Assembly: GCF_000721705.1 (NCBI RefSeq)
Contig: NZ_JOJL01000074.1
Coordinates: 1-13,633, forward strand
DNA from: Actinoplanes subtropicus
Lineage (GTDB): Bacteria; Actinomycetota; Actinomycetes; Mycobacteriales; Micromonosporaceae
Direction: 5' to 3'
Length of the DNA: 13,633 nucleotides
In this document: piece by piece, positions 1-8,200 of the stretch
Position numbering within the stretch: position 1 is the first letter of the stretch
Layout: every line of letters begins with the position of its first letter
Notes under the pieces: model-generated
Seen by the model: only the letters and a program-made list of their open reading frames with translations
What the model was told of the DNA's origin: nothing
Databases searched by the model: none
Position numbers and translations under genes: made by a program

Positions 1-94
1 CGCCCGAGTGGCTTGCTTGAGCCGTGTGCCGCGACGAGTTGCACGCACGGTTCTGAGGGGGCGGCGGCGCAGCAATGCGCCGTCGCTACCCGAC
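1..94 (+). mobile_element. Group II intron, 3' terminal part (domains V and VI)
   Basis: This is the 3' end of a group II self-splicing intron; its catalytic RNA core and reverse transcriptase would lie off the left edge. Domain V occupies about 19-53. Domain VI has a perfect 10-bp stem (62-71 with 76-85, one G.U) capped by a GCAA tetraloop (72-75). It is followed by an unpaired A at 88, and 89-91 (CCC) can pair with the G run at 57-61. The intron would end with CTACCCGAC at 86-94, the usual bacterial group II 3' end with the branch-point A a few bases from the splice site, so the 3' exon starts at 95. The intron class cannot be decided from this piece. Domain structure is seen directly; splicing competence is not shown. 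Confidence 0.85.
19..53 (+). ncRNA. Group II intron domain V hairpin
   Basis: Domain V is the catalytic hairpin of the intron ribozyme. The lower helix pairs 19-26 with 46-53 (one G.U). The catalytic AGC triad is at 20-22. A two-base CG bulge at 44-45 sits on the 3' strand, and the upper helix starts with 27-29 paired to 41-43. The apex is unusual: C30 faces T40, G31.T39 is a wobble, and the loop at 33-37 has five bases instead of a GNRA tetraloop. Length is 35 rather than the usual 34 nt. These deviations suggest a variant or a decaying copy. Confidence 0.85.
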
Positions 95-98
95 TGCG

Positions 99-206
99 TC
101 ATGTAAGTGCATCGTCGATGCGGTTCTCGTCCATCTCTCGGACCAGCTGCCACTGTGCTGCTACCGGGTCCTCCGTACCCGTCCGGTATACGTCACCGTC
201 GTTCAT
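99..206 (-). CDS. Possible small or truncated ORF beside the intron insertion point
   Basis: A 35-residue frame reads from ATG (204-206) to TGA (99-101) on the reverse strand. It begins MNDGDVYRTGTEDPVAAQWQ and ends with an acidic helical-looking stretch, REMDENRIDDALT. The balanced, acidic composition differs from the Arg/Pro-rich shadow frames around it, which is the main reason to list it. No clear Shine-Dalgarno sequence precedes the ATG. The stop lies only 5 bases from the intron 3' end at 94, so it may be the start of a gene cut by the intron, with the stop arising at or near the junction. I do not recognise the family. It could equally be a chance ORF. Confidence 0.25.
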   Translation of the reverse strand: MNDGDVYRTGTEDPVAAQWQLVREMDENRIDDALT

Positions 207-425
207 GGCTGGAGATTAGCGGACTCGTGGCACGCGGTGTCGCCGTACGAGTTCCGGTGCCGTACGCCGACAAGCGGGTTCGGCACCTTCCCTGGTCGAT
301 GTCACCTCGACGATCGGCAGCGGGCGTTGTGGTGGCCGGGAGGTCCGGCGGGACGGCCAGGGCTTCCGGCAGCACAGGGCCCTGTACGCACTCACGCCGA
401 ACCTATGCCCGCTCGGGTCCGGGAG

Positions 426-455
426 CGTGGCGGCGGCCGGATGACCGCCGCCACG
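426..455 (-). terminator. 11-bp hairpin downstream of the serine hydrolase pseudogene
   Basis: A perfect 11-bp inverted repeat (426-436 with 445-455) has an 8-base loop (437-444). It lies 7 bases past the stop of the reverse-strand hydrolase pseudogene, the right place for a transcription terminator. No T tract follows it in either direction, which is common for hairpin terminators in high-GC actinomycetes. Confidence 0.55.
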
Positions 456-462
456 CGGGCTG

Positions 463-1459
463 TCAGCCGATCGGGCGGATCAGCCGGGCGTTGATCGGCT
501 CTATTGGGAGCAGGCGGTTGGTACTCGCGACGATCGCCCGCCCGCTGTCCGCCCGCAGGAGCAGTGAAGTCGCCGACCCCGGACCGCTGCCGGCGTGCCC
601 GCACACGTCCTTGGCTGGGTTGACCAGCCAGCCCAGCCCCGGCGTACAGGCCGCCCTCGGCGACCGCGGCGTGTGCCCGCACCGCCTCGGCCGCCAGGTC
701 GGCCTGGAGCAGGCCGGACCAGCCGCGAGCGAAGCGGATCAGGTCCTGCGCGGTCGTCCACAGGCCACCGGCGACCGGGATCCGGAAGATCGGGGCGGGG
801 TCGGGAGCGAACTCGCCGGTCTCGGTCAGGCGGTATCCCTGGGTCACGCCGGCCGTGGGTGGATCGGCCGGGAATCCGGACCGGGTCATGCCGAGCGGAT
901 CGAGGACGAGACGGGCCGCCGCTTCGGGGTACGGCAGGCCGGTCAGGTCGGTGACGAGCCGGCCGAGCACGGCGTAGCCGCCTTTGCAATAGACGAACCG
1001 CCCCCGGTTTCCGGAGCACGGCACCACCGGGCCGTCGAACAGTTCGGGCGGCTCGGCCGGGCCGTCCGTGAACATGTCGGGTGGGCTGTCGACCCTGCCG
1101 GTGTGGGAGAGAAGTTCCCGTACGGTGATGGTCTCGTCGGTCAGCCGGGCGGTGCGCAGGAGTCGCCCGGCAGGGGCGTCCAGCCCAGCCCGGCCGTCGG
1201 CGACCAGCCGCAGCACGGCGGTCGAGGTGATCAGCTTGGTCACCGCGTACGCCGGGAAGCCGTGCTCGGGCCGCAGCTCCTCGCCTCGCTCGAGGTTCGC
1301 CCAGCCGCGCGCGACCGACCAGGCGGGCTCGCCGTCGCCGGCCCCGGCCACCACGAGGCCGACCAGGCCGTGTTTCGGTGAACGCCTCCTCGGCGACTCG
1401 GGCGGGGCGGGCCGGGACGTCGCCGGATCCTCGCGTGCCAGGGTCGGCGACCCGGGCAT
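463..1459 (-). pseudogene. Serine hydrolase / class C beta-lactamase-like pseudogene
   Basis: Reverse-strand remnant of a beta-lactamase/D-aminopeptidase/esterase B-type serine hydrolase. The family pattern is clear: TKLITSTAVLRLVADGR after the active-site position, then LDAPAGRLL, ITVRELLSHTGRV, GGYAVLGRLVTDLTG, DPLGMTRSGF, and near the end GLGWLVNPAKDVCGHAGSG. It is broken. A one-base excess in the C run at 637-640 shifts the frame; restoring it gives the expected C-terminal GHxG region and a stop at 463-465. The SxxK nucleophile reads AVTK (Ser codon replaced by GCG at 1244-1246), and the YxN motif reads YCK (983-991). The N-terminus is also uncertain, because a second frame change is likely near 1380. 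A sequencing error could explain the frameshift but not the missing serine and asparagine. No signal peptide or own promoter could be identified. Confidence 0.75.
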
Positions 1460-1590
1460 CGTTGACCGACCGCCTGACCGGGTAGAGACGCAGCCGGGTC
1501 AGCGGGTGCGGGGCCGCCGGGTCGACCGCCGCCTCCACCCGCAGGTGGGCGATCTGCGCGCGCAGGGTGGTGGGCCCAAGCTCTGAATCC

Positions 1591-1732
1591 GTAGTCTGTG
1601 CACCTTTGCCTGTGTAGATGTTGAGCGAATCATGCTGTGGAAACGCTAGATTAGCCTTCTGTACGTCTTATGTTCATCTGAAGTTAACTTTCTGCCTCAA
1701 CGATCTCCGTCTATCACACCGACAGTAGTCCG
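1591..1732 (+). promoter_or_regulatory. AT-richer upstream region of the LamG-RHS cassette
   Basis: About 140 bases just before the LamG gene are markedly richer in A and T than anything around them, as expected for a promoter and 5' leader. TTGAGC (1621-1626) and TAGATT (1647-1652) resemble -35 and -10 hexamers, but their 20-base spacing is too long for a confident call. A perfect 10-bp palindrome (1681-1690) lies between them and the start codon. The adjoining 1460-1590 has an open reverse frame (RAQIAHLRVEAAVDP and onward) that looks protein-like but that I cannot assign. Confidence 0.35.
1681..1690. repeat. Perfect 10-bp palindrome AAGTTAACTT
   Basis: AAGTTAACTT is self-complementary over all ten bases and is flanked by a further imperfect G/C match. 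It lies about 43 bases before the ATG at 1733, in the AT-richer leader. Position and symmetry fit an operator for a dimeric regulator, but no regulator gene is in the window and a ten-base palindrome can arise by chance. Confidence 0.3.
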
Positions 1733-4700
1733 ATGTGGACTCGCCGTCGTGCGGCCGAAACGGGGGATCTTGTGACGTTAACGGGGGGCTTGCGTCAGCG
1801 TGCCGTTTTGTGGCCGGTGCTCGCGAGCGTGGCGCTGGCGAGCTTCGCGGTGGTCGTGGTGTCTGGTGTGGAGCCGGCGGCTGCGGCGTGTTCGGTGAAG
1901 TCGAGGCCGGATGTGGTGTCGGCGGCTTCGCTGGCGCGGGCGTGTAAGAAGTCGGTTTCGGTGTCGGAGGCGACGACGGCGACGGCCATGTTGGCGGCCA
2001 ACGGCGATGGCTCGTTCACCGAGACTGAGTCGATCGTGCCGGAGCGGGTGCGTCGCGCTGACGGTAGTTGGGTCGCGGTGGACATGACGCTTCGGTCCAA
2101 TGGTGATGGCACGGTGTCGCCGGTGGCCTCGCCGACCGCGGTGGTGCTGTCCGGTGGTGGGGCCGGTCCGCTGGCGAGGACGGCCAGTCAGGGTCAGGAG
2201 TTGGTGTGGACGTGGACCGGGATGACGTTGCCGAAGCCGTCGTTGTCGGGGCCGGTGGCCACGTACGCGTCGGTCCTGCCGGATGTTGATATGAAGGTGC
2301 GGGTCGACGAGTGGGGCTTCTCCGAGGTGCTGGTCGTTAAGAACGCTGACGCGGCCGCGAACCCGGCATTGACCGCGCTGCGGTACGCCTTGTCCGGCAG
2401 CGGGTTGAGCCCGGCTGCGGTGGTGTCGTCGGCATTCCAGATCGGGTCGGCGTACATGTGGGATTCGACGCCGCCGGCGAGCGCGCCGTCGGCGTCGATG
2501 CCGGCGGTGGATGTGCAGTCGGAGACGGTGTCGACGTTCGACGGTCCTGGTTCAGGGGCCCGGGTGGCGAAGATGACGACCGGGATGGACGGGTCGACGC
2601 TGGTGGTGACGCCGGTGCAGAGCCTGTTGACGGACCGGACGGCGACGTTCCCGATCTTCATCGATCCGAAGTCGTCGTCGCCGGTACGGACCGCGTGGAC
2701 GATGATCAACAAGGGGCATACGGGGCAGGAGTATTGGGATTACGACCGCGCCAGTCACGCGAAGGTGGGCAACGCGGGTGACGGGACGAACATGTACCGG
2801 TCGTTGTTCCAGTTCTCCACCTCAGCGTGGAGGGGCAAGCACGTCACGGCGGTGACGTTCTCCGACAACCTGGTGCATTCGTGGTCGTGTTCGAACACGA
2901 CCACGGAGCTGCATCTGTCGAGCCAGACGTTGAGTTCCTCGACGACGTGGACGACGAACGCGTCCTCGTGGGGATCGTCGCTGGACACCGCATCGAACCA
3001 GAACTGTGGTGATGCGTCCGGGGTGGTTACTGAGTGGAGTTCGAGTGCGTTGACCTCGGCGGTGGACGCGTCGACGGCCACGACGATCACGGTCGGGTTG
3101 CGGGCCGCGGATGAGACGATCTCGACGAACGGGTCGAACGGGTGGAAGAAGTTCGACGAGACGTCCGGGTCGGGTGGGGCGCATCTGTCGGTCACGTACA
3201 ACACGGCGCCGACGTTCAAGAACCTGTACACCGATTCCGGCGGGTGCGGCACGAGTTCGAGTCCGACGCTGGTGTACACCGGGGGTAGCCCGGCGCACAA
3301 TCCGGTGCCGAAGGTGACGGTGTCCGACGCGGAGAACGATGCGTCCACGGTCACGTTCACCTACCCGAACGGCGCCGGCGGCACGGCCTCCAAGAGCTAT
3401 CCCAATGTGTCCAGCAATACGAGTGCGCAGCTGGTCGGTGGTATCCCGGCGGCGAATATTCCGTCGATTGGAACCTATTCGTGGACGGTGACGGCTTCCA
3501 ACGGCGGCGACTCGTCGACGGCGACCTGCTATTTCAAGGTCGACAACACGCTGCCGGATCCGCCGTCGTTCGTCACCGCCGACGGCCTGTATCCCGACGA
3601 TGACAATTACCACGGCAGCGCCGGCAAGACGGGCTTGTTCACCATCGCGGCGACGGGCACGCTGAAGTCGTCGGTGGTCAAGTACGTGTGGGGTCCGGCC
3701 ACCGGTCCGCAGCGAACGGTGACGACCACGGCCGGTGCGCCGGTTACCGTCGCGTATACGCCGACGCAAGGCGCCAATGCGATGCAGGTGTACGCGTACA
3801 CCTCGGCTGGCGCCCAGTCGGCGAGGGGCGGCCCGGTCCTGTACGTGAACGGCCCCAGCGCGCCGGCAGGGGACTGGTTGCTCGACGGTGACGGCACCGA
3901 CACGGGCACCGGTGGTCACGCCGTGACAGCGTCGAACGTCACCTGGACGGCGAACGGACGGCAAATCGGCCAAAGTGTCGGCCATTTCAATGGCTCGTCG
4001 TCGTTCCTGCTCAGCACGAGCGTGCCGGTGCACACCAACACGTCGTTCTCGGTGTCGGCGTGGGTCCGGCCGACCGGCAGCACCTGTACGCACAGCGTGG
4101 CCGCGCAGGACGGGGTGCACGACAGTGGGTTCTACTTCGGCTGTTCCGCGGGCAACTTCGCCTTTGACGTGGTTTCGGCCGACAACACGGCTCCCACGTT
4201 CACCAGGGCGTTGTCCACGGCGGCCGCGCCGATCGGGGTGTGGTCCAACCTCGTCGGCGTCTATGACCTGGGTGCGGGCACGATCTCGCTGTACGTCAAC
4301 GGGGTCCTGCAGAGCACCCAATCGCTGAGCGCCGATCTGTGGGATGCGGCCGGGCCGTTCACGATCGGCCGGGATCGCTACAACGACACCAACGGCTGGT
4401 GGACCGGCGACATTTCGGACGTCCACGTCTGGGACCGAGTGGTCTTCCCGGCCGACATCGCGGCACTGACGGCGTCCAGCTGGGCCGGGCAGTACCTATT
4501 GAGCAATGATCTGACCCGCGATGCCAAGGGCAGCAACACGCTGACCTGGACGGGGAGCCCGACGACCGGGGTCGACGACGTTAACCCGCCCGGCTCCGGC
4601 GGTGGGGCGCCTGCAGCCGTACTGAATGCGGCGAACCCGGACTACGCGACCGGGGTCCGCTCGTCGGTCCGCACCGATGGCTCGTTCACCGTCTCCGCCT

Positions 4701-5152
4701 GGGTGAACCCGGCGACGCTGGCCAGCCGGAACATGAACGCGGTGTCGCAGAACGGGACAGTGCAGTCGAACTTCGGCCTCGGGGTCAGTAGCAGCAACCG
4801 CTACGACTTCTTGATGCAAGCCGCAGACCAGACCAACGCGAACGCGGTCATGGTCCAGTCGACGGCCACCGCGGTCGCCGGGGCGTGGGTGAATCTGATC
4901 GGCACGTTCGATGCCACCACCAAAGTCATGACGCTGTATGTCAACGGTGTGTCGCAGGCCACCGTCACGTTCAGCGGGACGCCGTGGAACGCGGCGGGGC
5001 CGGTCATGATCGGTGCCGGACAGTGGAACGGTGGACTCGGGTTCCTCTGGGACGGCGGCATCGACAGTGTCGGACTGTTCAACGGCGTCTTGAACGCCAC
5101 CGAGATCGCCAACCTGTACCAGTACAACGACCCGTACAACGTCAGCGGCTAA
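1733..5152 (+). CDS. Secreted DNRLRE-like / LamG (concanavalin-like) domain protein
   Basis: A 1139-residue extracellular protein, probably a surface-adhesion or wall-associated partner of the downstream RHS protein. Residues about 24-51 are a signal peptide (hydrophobic core then AAAACS). About 75-320 is a beta-rich N-terminal region. About 320-492 resembles a DNRLRE-type domain (RSLFQFSTSAWRGKHVTAVTF). About 493-710 is Ig/fibronectin-like. Two LamG jellyroll domains end the protein (about 714-913 and 918-1135), each with the SFSVSAWV/SFTVSAWV and LYVNGV signatures. No LPxTG anchor or transmembrane tail is seen. The ATG at 1733 lacks a Shine-Dalgarno sequence; the in-frame GTG at 1772, preceded by GGGGGA at 1762-1767, may be the true start and keeps the signal peptide. 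Proteins of this kind often precede RHS genes in actinomycetes. Binding to carbohydrate or wall polymer is inferred from LamG, not shown. Confidence 0.85.
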   Translation: MWTRRRAAETGDLVTLTGGLRQRAVLWPVLASVALASFAVVVVSGVEPAAAACSVKSRPDVVSAASLARACKKSVSVSEATTATAMLAANGDGSFTETESIVPERVRRADGSWVAVDMTLRSNGDGTVSPVASPTAVVLSGGGAGPLARTASQGQELVWTWTGMTLPKPSLSGPVATYASVLPDVDMKVRVDEWGFSEVLVVKNADAAANPALTALRYALSGSGLSPAAVVSSAFQIGSAYMWDSTPPASAPSASMPAVDVQSETVSTFDGPGSGARVAKMTTGMDGSTLVVTPVQSLLTDRTATFPIFIDPKSSSPVRTAWTMINKGHTGQEYWDYDRASHAKVGNAGDGTNMYRSLFQFSTSAWRGKHVTAVTFSDNLVHSWSCSNTTTELHLSSQTLSSSTTWTTNASSWGSSLDTASNQNCGDASGVVTEWSSSALTSAVDASTATTITVGLRAADETISTNGSNGWKKFDETSGSGGAHLSVTYNTAPTFKNLYTDSGGCGTSSSPTLVYTGGSPAHNPVPKVTVSDAENDASTVTFTYPNGAGGTASKSYPNVSSNTSAQLVGGIPAANIPSIGTYSWTVTASNGGDSSTATCYFKVDNTLPDPPSFVTADGLYPDDDNYHGSAGKTGLFTIAATGTLKSSVVKYVWGPATGPQRTVTTTAGAPVTVAYTPTQGANAMQVYAYTSAGAQSARGGPVLYVNGPSAPAGDWLLDGDGTDTGTGGHAVTASNVTWTANGRQIGQSVGHFNGSSSFLLSTSVPVHTNTSFSVSAWVRPTGSTCTHSVAAQDGVHDSGFYFGCSAGNFAFDVVSADNTAPTFTRALSTAAAPIGVWSNLVGVYDLGAGTISLYVNGVLQSTQSLSADLWDAAGPFTIGRDRYNDTNGWWTGDISDVHVWDRVVFPADIAALTASSWAGQYLLSNDLTRDAKGSNTLTWTGSPTTGVDDVNPPGSGGGAPAAVLNAANPDYATGVRSSVRTDGSFTVSAWVNPATLASRNMNAVSQNGTVQSNFGLGVSSSNRYDFLMQAADQTNANAVMVQSTATAVAGAWVNLIGTFDATTKVMTLYVNGVSQATVTFSGTPWNAAGPVMIGAGQWNGGLGFLWDGGIDSVGLFNGVLNATEIANLYQYNDPYNVSG

Positions 5153-5159
5153 CGCGACT

Positions 5160-5187
5160 GGCGGCCGGCCCGAACAGGCCGGCCGCC
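5160..5187 (+). terminator. 11-bp GC-only hairpin between LamG and RHS genes
   Basis: A perfect 11-bp inverted repeat (5160-5170 with 5177-5187) with a 6-base loop CGAACA starts 7 bases after the LamG stop codon. No U tract follows. It could end most LamG transcripts while letting a fraction read through into the RHS gene, or it could stabilise the 3' end of the upstream message. Confidence 0.65.
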
Positions 5188-5261
5188 GTGCTTCTCGGCC
5201 CTCCTTCTGCTTCCGCCTTTCCCTTCCTGCCATGCCCGCCCGCGGCGACCCTGCCGCGATT

Positions 5262-5266
5262 GGAGG
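5262..5266 (+). promoter_or_regulatory. Ribosome binding site deciding the RHS start
   Basis: GGAGG lies 5 bases before the GTG at 5272 and 11 bases before another in-frame GTG at 5278. The frame is open far upstream to 4885, into the LamG gene, so this site is what places the start at 5272 and gives a proper signal peptide right at the N-terminus. Confidence 0.75.
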
Positions 5267-5271
5267 ATGTC

Positions 5272-8200
5272 GTGACCGTGTCCCGTTCCCGCAGGTTCAT
5301 CGGCCGTGGAGTGCTGGCGGTCGGGTTGTCGCTGGTCGTCGGTGTCGGCCTCTGGGGCGTGGCGCCCGCGTATGCCGGGAGCGCGCACCCGAAGAAGGTC
5401 ACCGCGGCCAAGACCCCGAGCGTGCGCCCAGGTAAAGCGCGCAAGGCGGCGCGGCGGCCGAATGATCCGGCCGCTGCCGCCGCGCTGCGGAAGACACCGA
5501 CCGTATCCTGGCCGGTCGCTTCCAGCGGGTCGGTGTCCATGGGCGCCGCGCTGGCAGGCACGGGCGGCACTGGAGTGCCGATCGCGGGCACCCCGATCAC
5601 GCTCGGCGCACCGGTCGCTCCGGGCAGGAAGGTCGGCGCGCTGTCGCCGGCGGTCCGGGGGTCGACGCCCTCGTCCGTGCATGTCGAGGTGCTCGGCCAT
5701 GACGCGGCCGTACGAGCCGGCCAGGCGCTGCTGGTGCGGGTCGGCCGCGCGGACGGCAAGACAACCGCGGGCAAGGTGAACGTCACGATCAACTACGGTG
5801 CGTTCCGCAACGCGTACGGCGCTGACTGGGTCAACCGGCTGCGTGTGGTGACCATGCCCGCGTGCGCGGGCTGCCCGCCGAGCCCGCTGCCGTCCCGCAA
5901 CGACGTTGCGTCCACGTCGGTCACTGCCACGGTGGATCTTGCCGCCGCGTCGTCGGCCGGACAGCTCAGTGCCGCGGCGACCAGTTCGACGGTGACCACG
6001 CTGGCGTTGACCTCCGGGTCATCAAGCCCTGCGGGGGACTTCACCGCTACGCCCTTGAAGGCGTCGGATACCTGGTCGGGTGGCGACCAGTCGGGTGATT
6101 TCACCTGGTCGTACCCGATGCGGACGCCGCCGTCGAACTACGGGCCGCAGCCGAGCGTGGGTCTGAGCTACTCATCGCAGTCAGTCGATGGGGAGATGGC
6201 CGCCTCGAACAACCAGCCGAGCTGGATCGGTGAAGGGTTCTCCTACCAACCTGGATCGATCACCCGCAAATACAAGGCGTGCGCCGACGACATGGGTGGC
6301 ACCGCCACCAACACCACCAAAACCGGGGACCTATGCTGGGGCTCCTACAACGCGACCTTGTCACTGCCCGGGCATTCCAGCGAGCTCATCCGCGACAACG
6401 CCGACGGGCATTACTCGCTCAAGGACGACGACGGGTCAAAGGTCGAACTGCTGACCGGTGCGACCAACGGTGACAACGACGGCGAGTACTGGCGGGTCAC
6501 CACCGGCGACGGCACCAAGTACTACTTCGGGCTCAACCACCTGCCCGGCTGGGTGTCCGGTAACGCGACCACGAACTCGGCGTACACGGTGCCGGTGTTC
6601 GGCAACAACCCGGGCAGCAACGGGGGCAAGGACGAGCCCTGCTACAACGCTAGTTTCGCCTCCGCGTATTGCAACCAGGCCTGGCAATGGAACCTGGACT
6701 ACGTCGTGGACACCTACGGCAACACGATGTCGTTCTGGTACACCCCAGAGACCAACAACTACGCGCGCAACCTCACGAAAACGACTGTCTCCTCCTATGT
6801 GCGCGGCGGCTACCTGACCCGGATCGACTACGGCACCGACCAGCACACCTCAGGCACCGACAGCGACCTGTCCACGAAGGCACCCTTCAAGGTCGACTTC
6901 ACCGTCGCCGACCGGTGCGTGACCGCCGGCTCGACGTGTACCTCCAGCACCCCGTCGAACTGGCCCGACGTGCCCTGGGACCAGTCCTGCACCTCGACCA
7001 CCTCATGCACCGACTACTCGCCCACGTTCTTCTCCCAGAAGCGCCTGGACACCGTGCAAACCTCGGTGTGGAACGCGACCAGCAACGGCTACGACCCGGT
7101 CGAGAGTTGGACGCTGCACCAAAGCTACCCCGACCCGGGTGACAGCACTCGCGCCGGGCTGTGGCTCTCCTCGATCTCGCACACCGGCCTCTACGGCACC
7201 AGCAGCACCGTCCCCAGCGTGAGCGTCCCGGACGTGAAGTTCACCGGCACCCAGCTGCAGAACCGGGTCGACACCTCCACCGACGGCACCCCGAAGATGA
7301 ACTGGTGGCGGGTCGCGTCGATCACCACCGAGACCGGTGACCTGATCGGCGTCAACTACTCGCCGACGCAGTGCGCCGCCGGCTCCACCCCGGCACCCGA
7401 CGCCAACACCAAACGCTGCTACCCGGCGTATTGGATCCGGCCCGGGGAGAGCAGCCCACGCATTGACTGGTTCCACAAGTACGTGGTCACCGCCGTCTCG
7501 GAGAACGATCTGACCGGCGGCGCACCTCGCGTCTACACCAGTTACTCCTATGGGACGCCGGCGTGGCATTACGACGAGGACGAAGGCATTGTGCCGGTCT
7601 CCCGCAAGACGTGGGCGCAGTGGCGCGGCTACGACACCGTCACCACCACCGTCGGTGATGCCGGCGACCCGCAGACCAGCACCAAGTCGTTGTACTTCCA
7701 GGGCATGAACGGCGACAAGACCTCCTCGGGTACCCGTAGCGTGCAGGTCACCGATTCGACGGGGGCGGCGGTCAACGACGACGACGCGTACGCCGGGATG
7801 CTGCGCGAGAAGATCGTCTCCAACGGGCCCGGCGGGGCCGAGGTGTCCGGCGAGATCGATGATCCGTGGAAGTCCGCGGCGACAGCTACCCGTACGACGA
7901 ACGGCGTTACGGTCAACGCGTACCACACGGGCACCGCCGCCACCCACGGCCGGCAGGACCTGGACGGCGGCCGGGGCGTGCGCAAGACCGAGACCGACAC
8001 GACCCTCGACAGCTACGGCATGCCGACCCAGGTCTGGGACAAGGGCGACCTCAGCACTACCGGTGACGACACCTGTGCGATCACCAGCTACAACCGCAAC
8101 GCCACCGCGAACATCCTCGACACCGTCGGCCGGGTGCAGAATTACGCCAAGCCGTGCGGCACCAGCCCGGCCAGCGACGCCGATGTCATCTCCGACACCG

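Larger units (their letters stand above)
95..462. other. Region without a convincing gene, between intron end and hydrolase pseudogene
   Basis: This stretch is the 3' exon side of the group II intron. Apart from a 35-codon reverse-strand ORF (99-206) and an inverted repeat (426-455) I see no supported feature. Long open frames cross it on both strands, but they have arginine/proline/glycine-rich translations typical of non-coding frames in GC-rich DNA. Confidence 0.5.

Noticed and set aside
107..1381. 424-codon forward frame at the left end
   Set aside because: It runs antisense through the serine hydrolase remnant, whose family motifs are clear on the reverse strand.
4885..5271. N-terminal extension of the RHS frame upstream of 5272
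   Set aside because: It overlaps the end of the LamG gene, has an Arg-rich shadow composition, and would bury the signal peptide; a strong GGAGG site marks the GTG at 5272.
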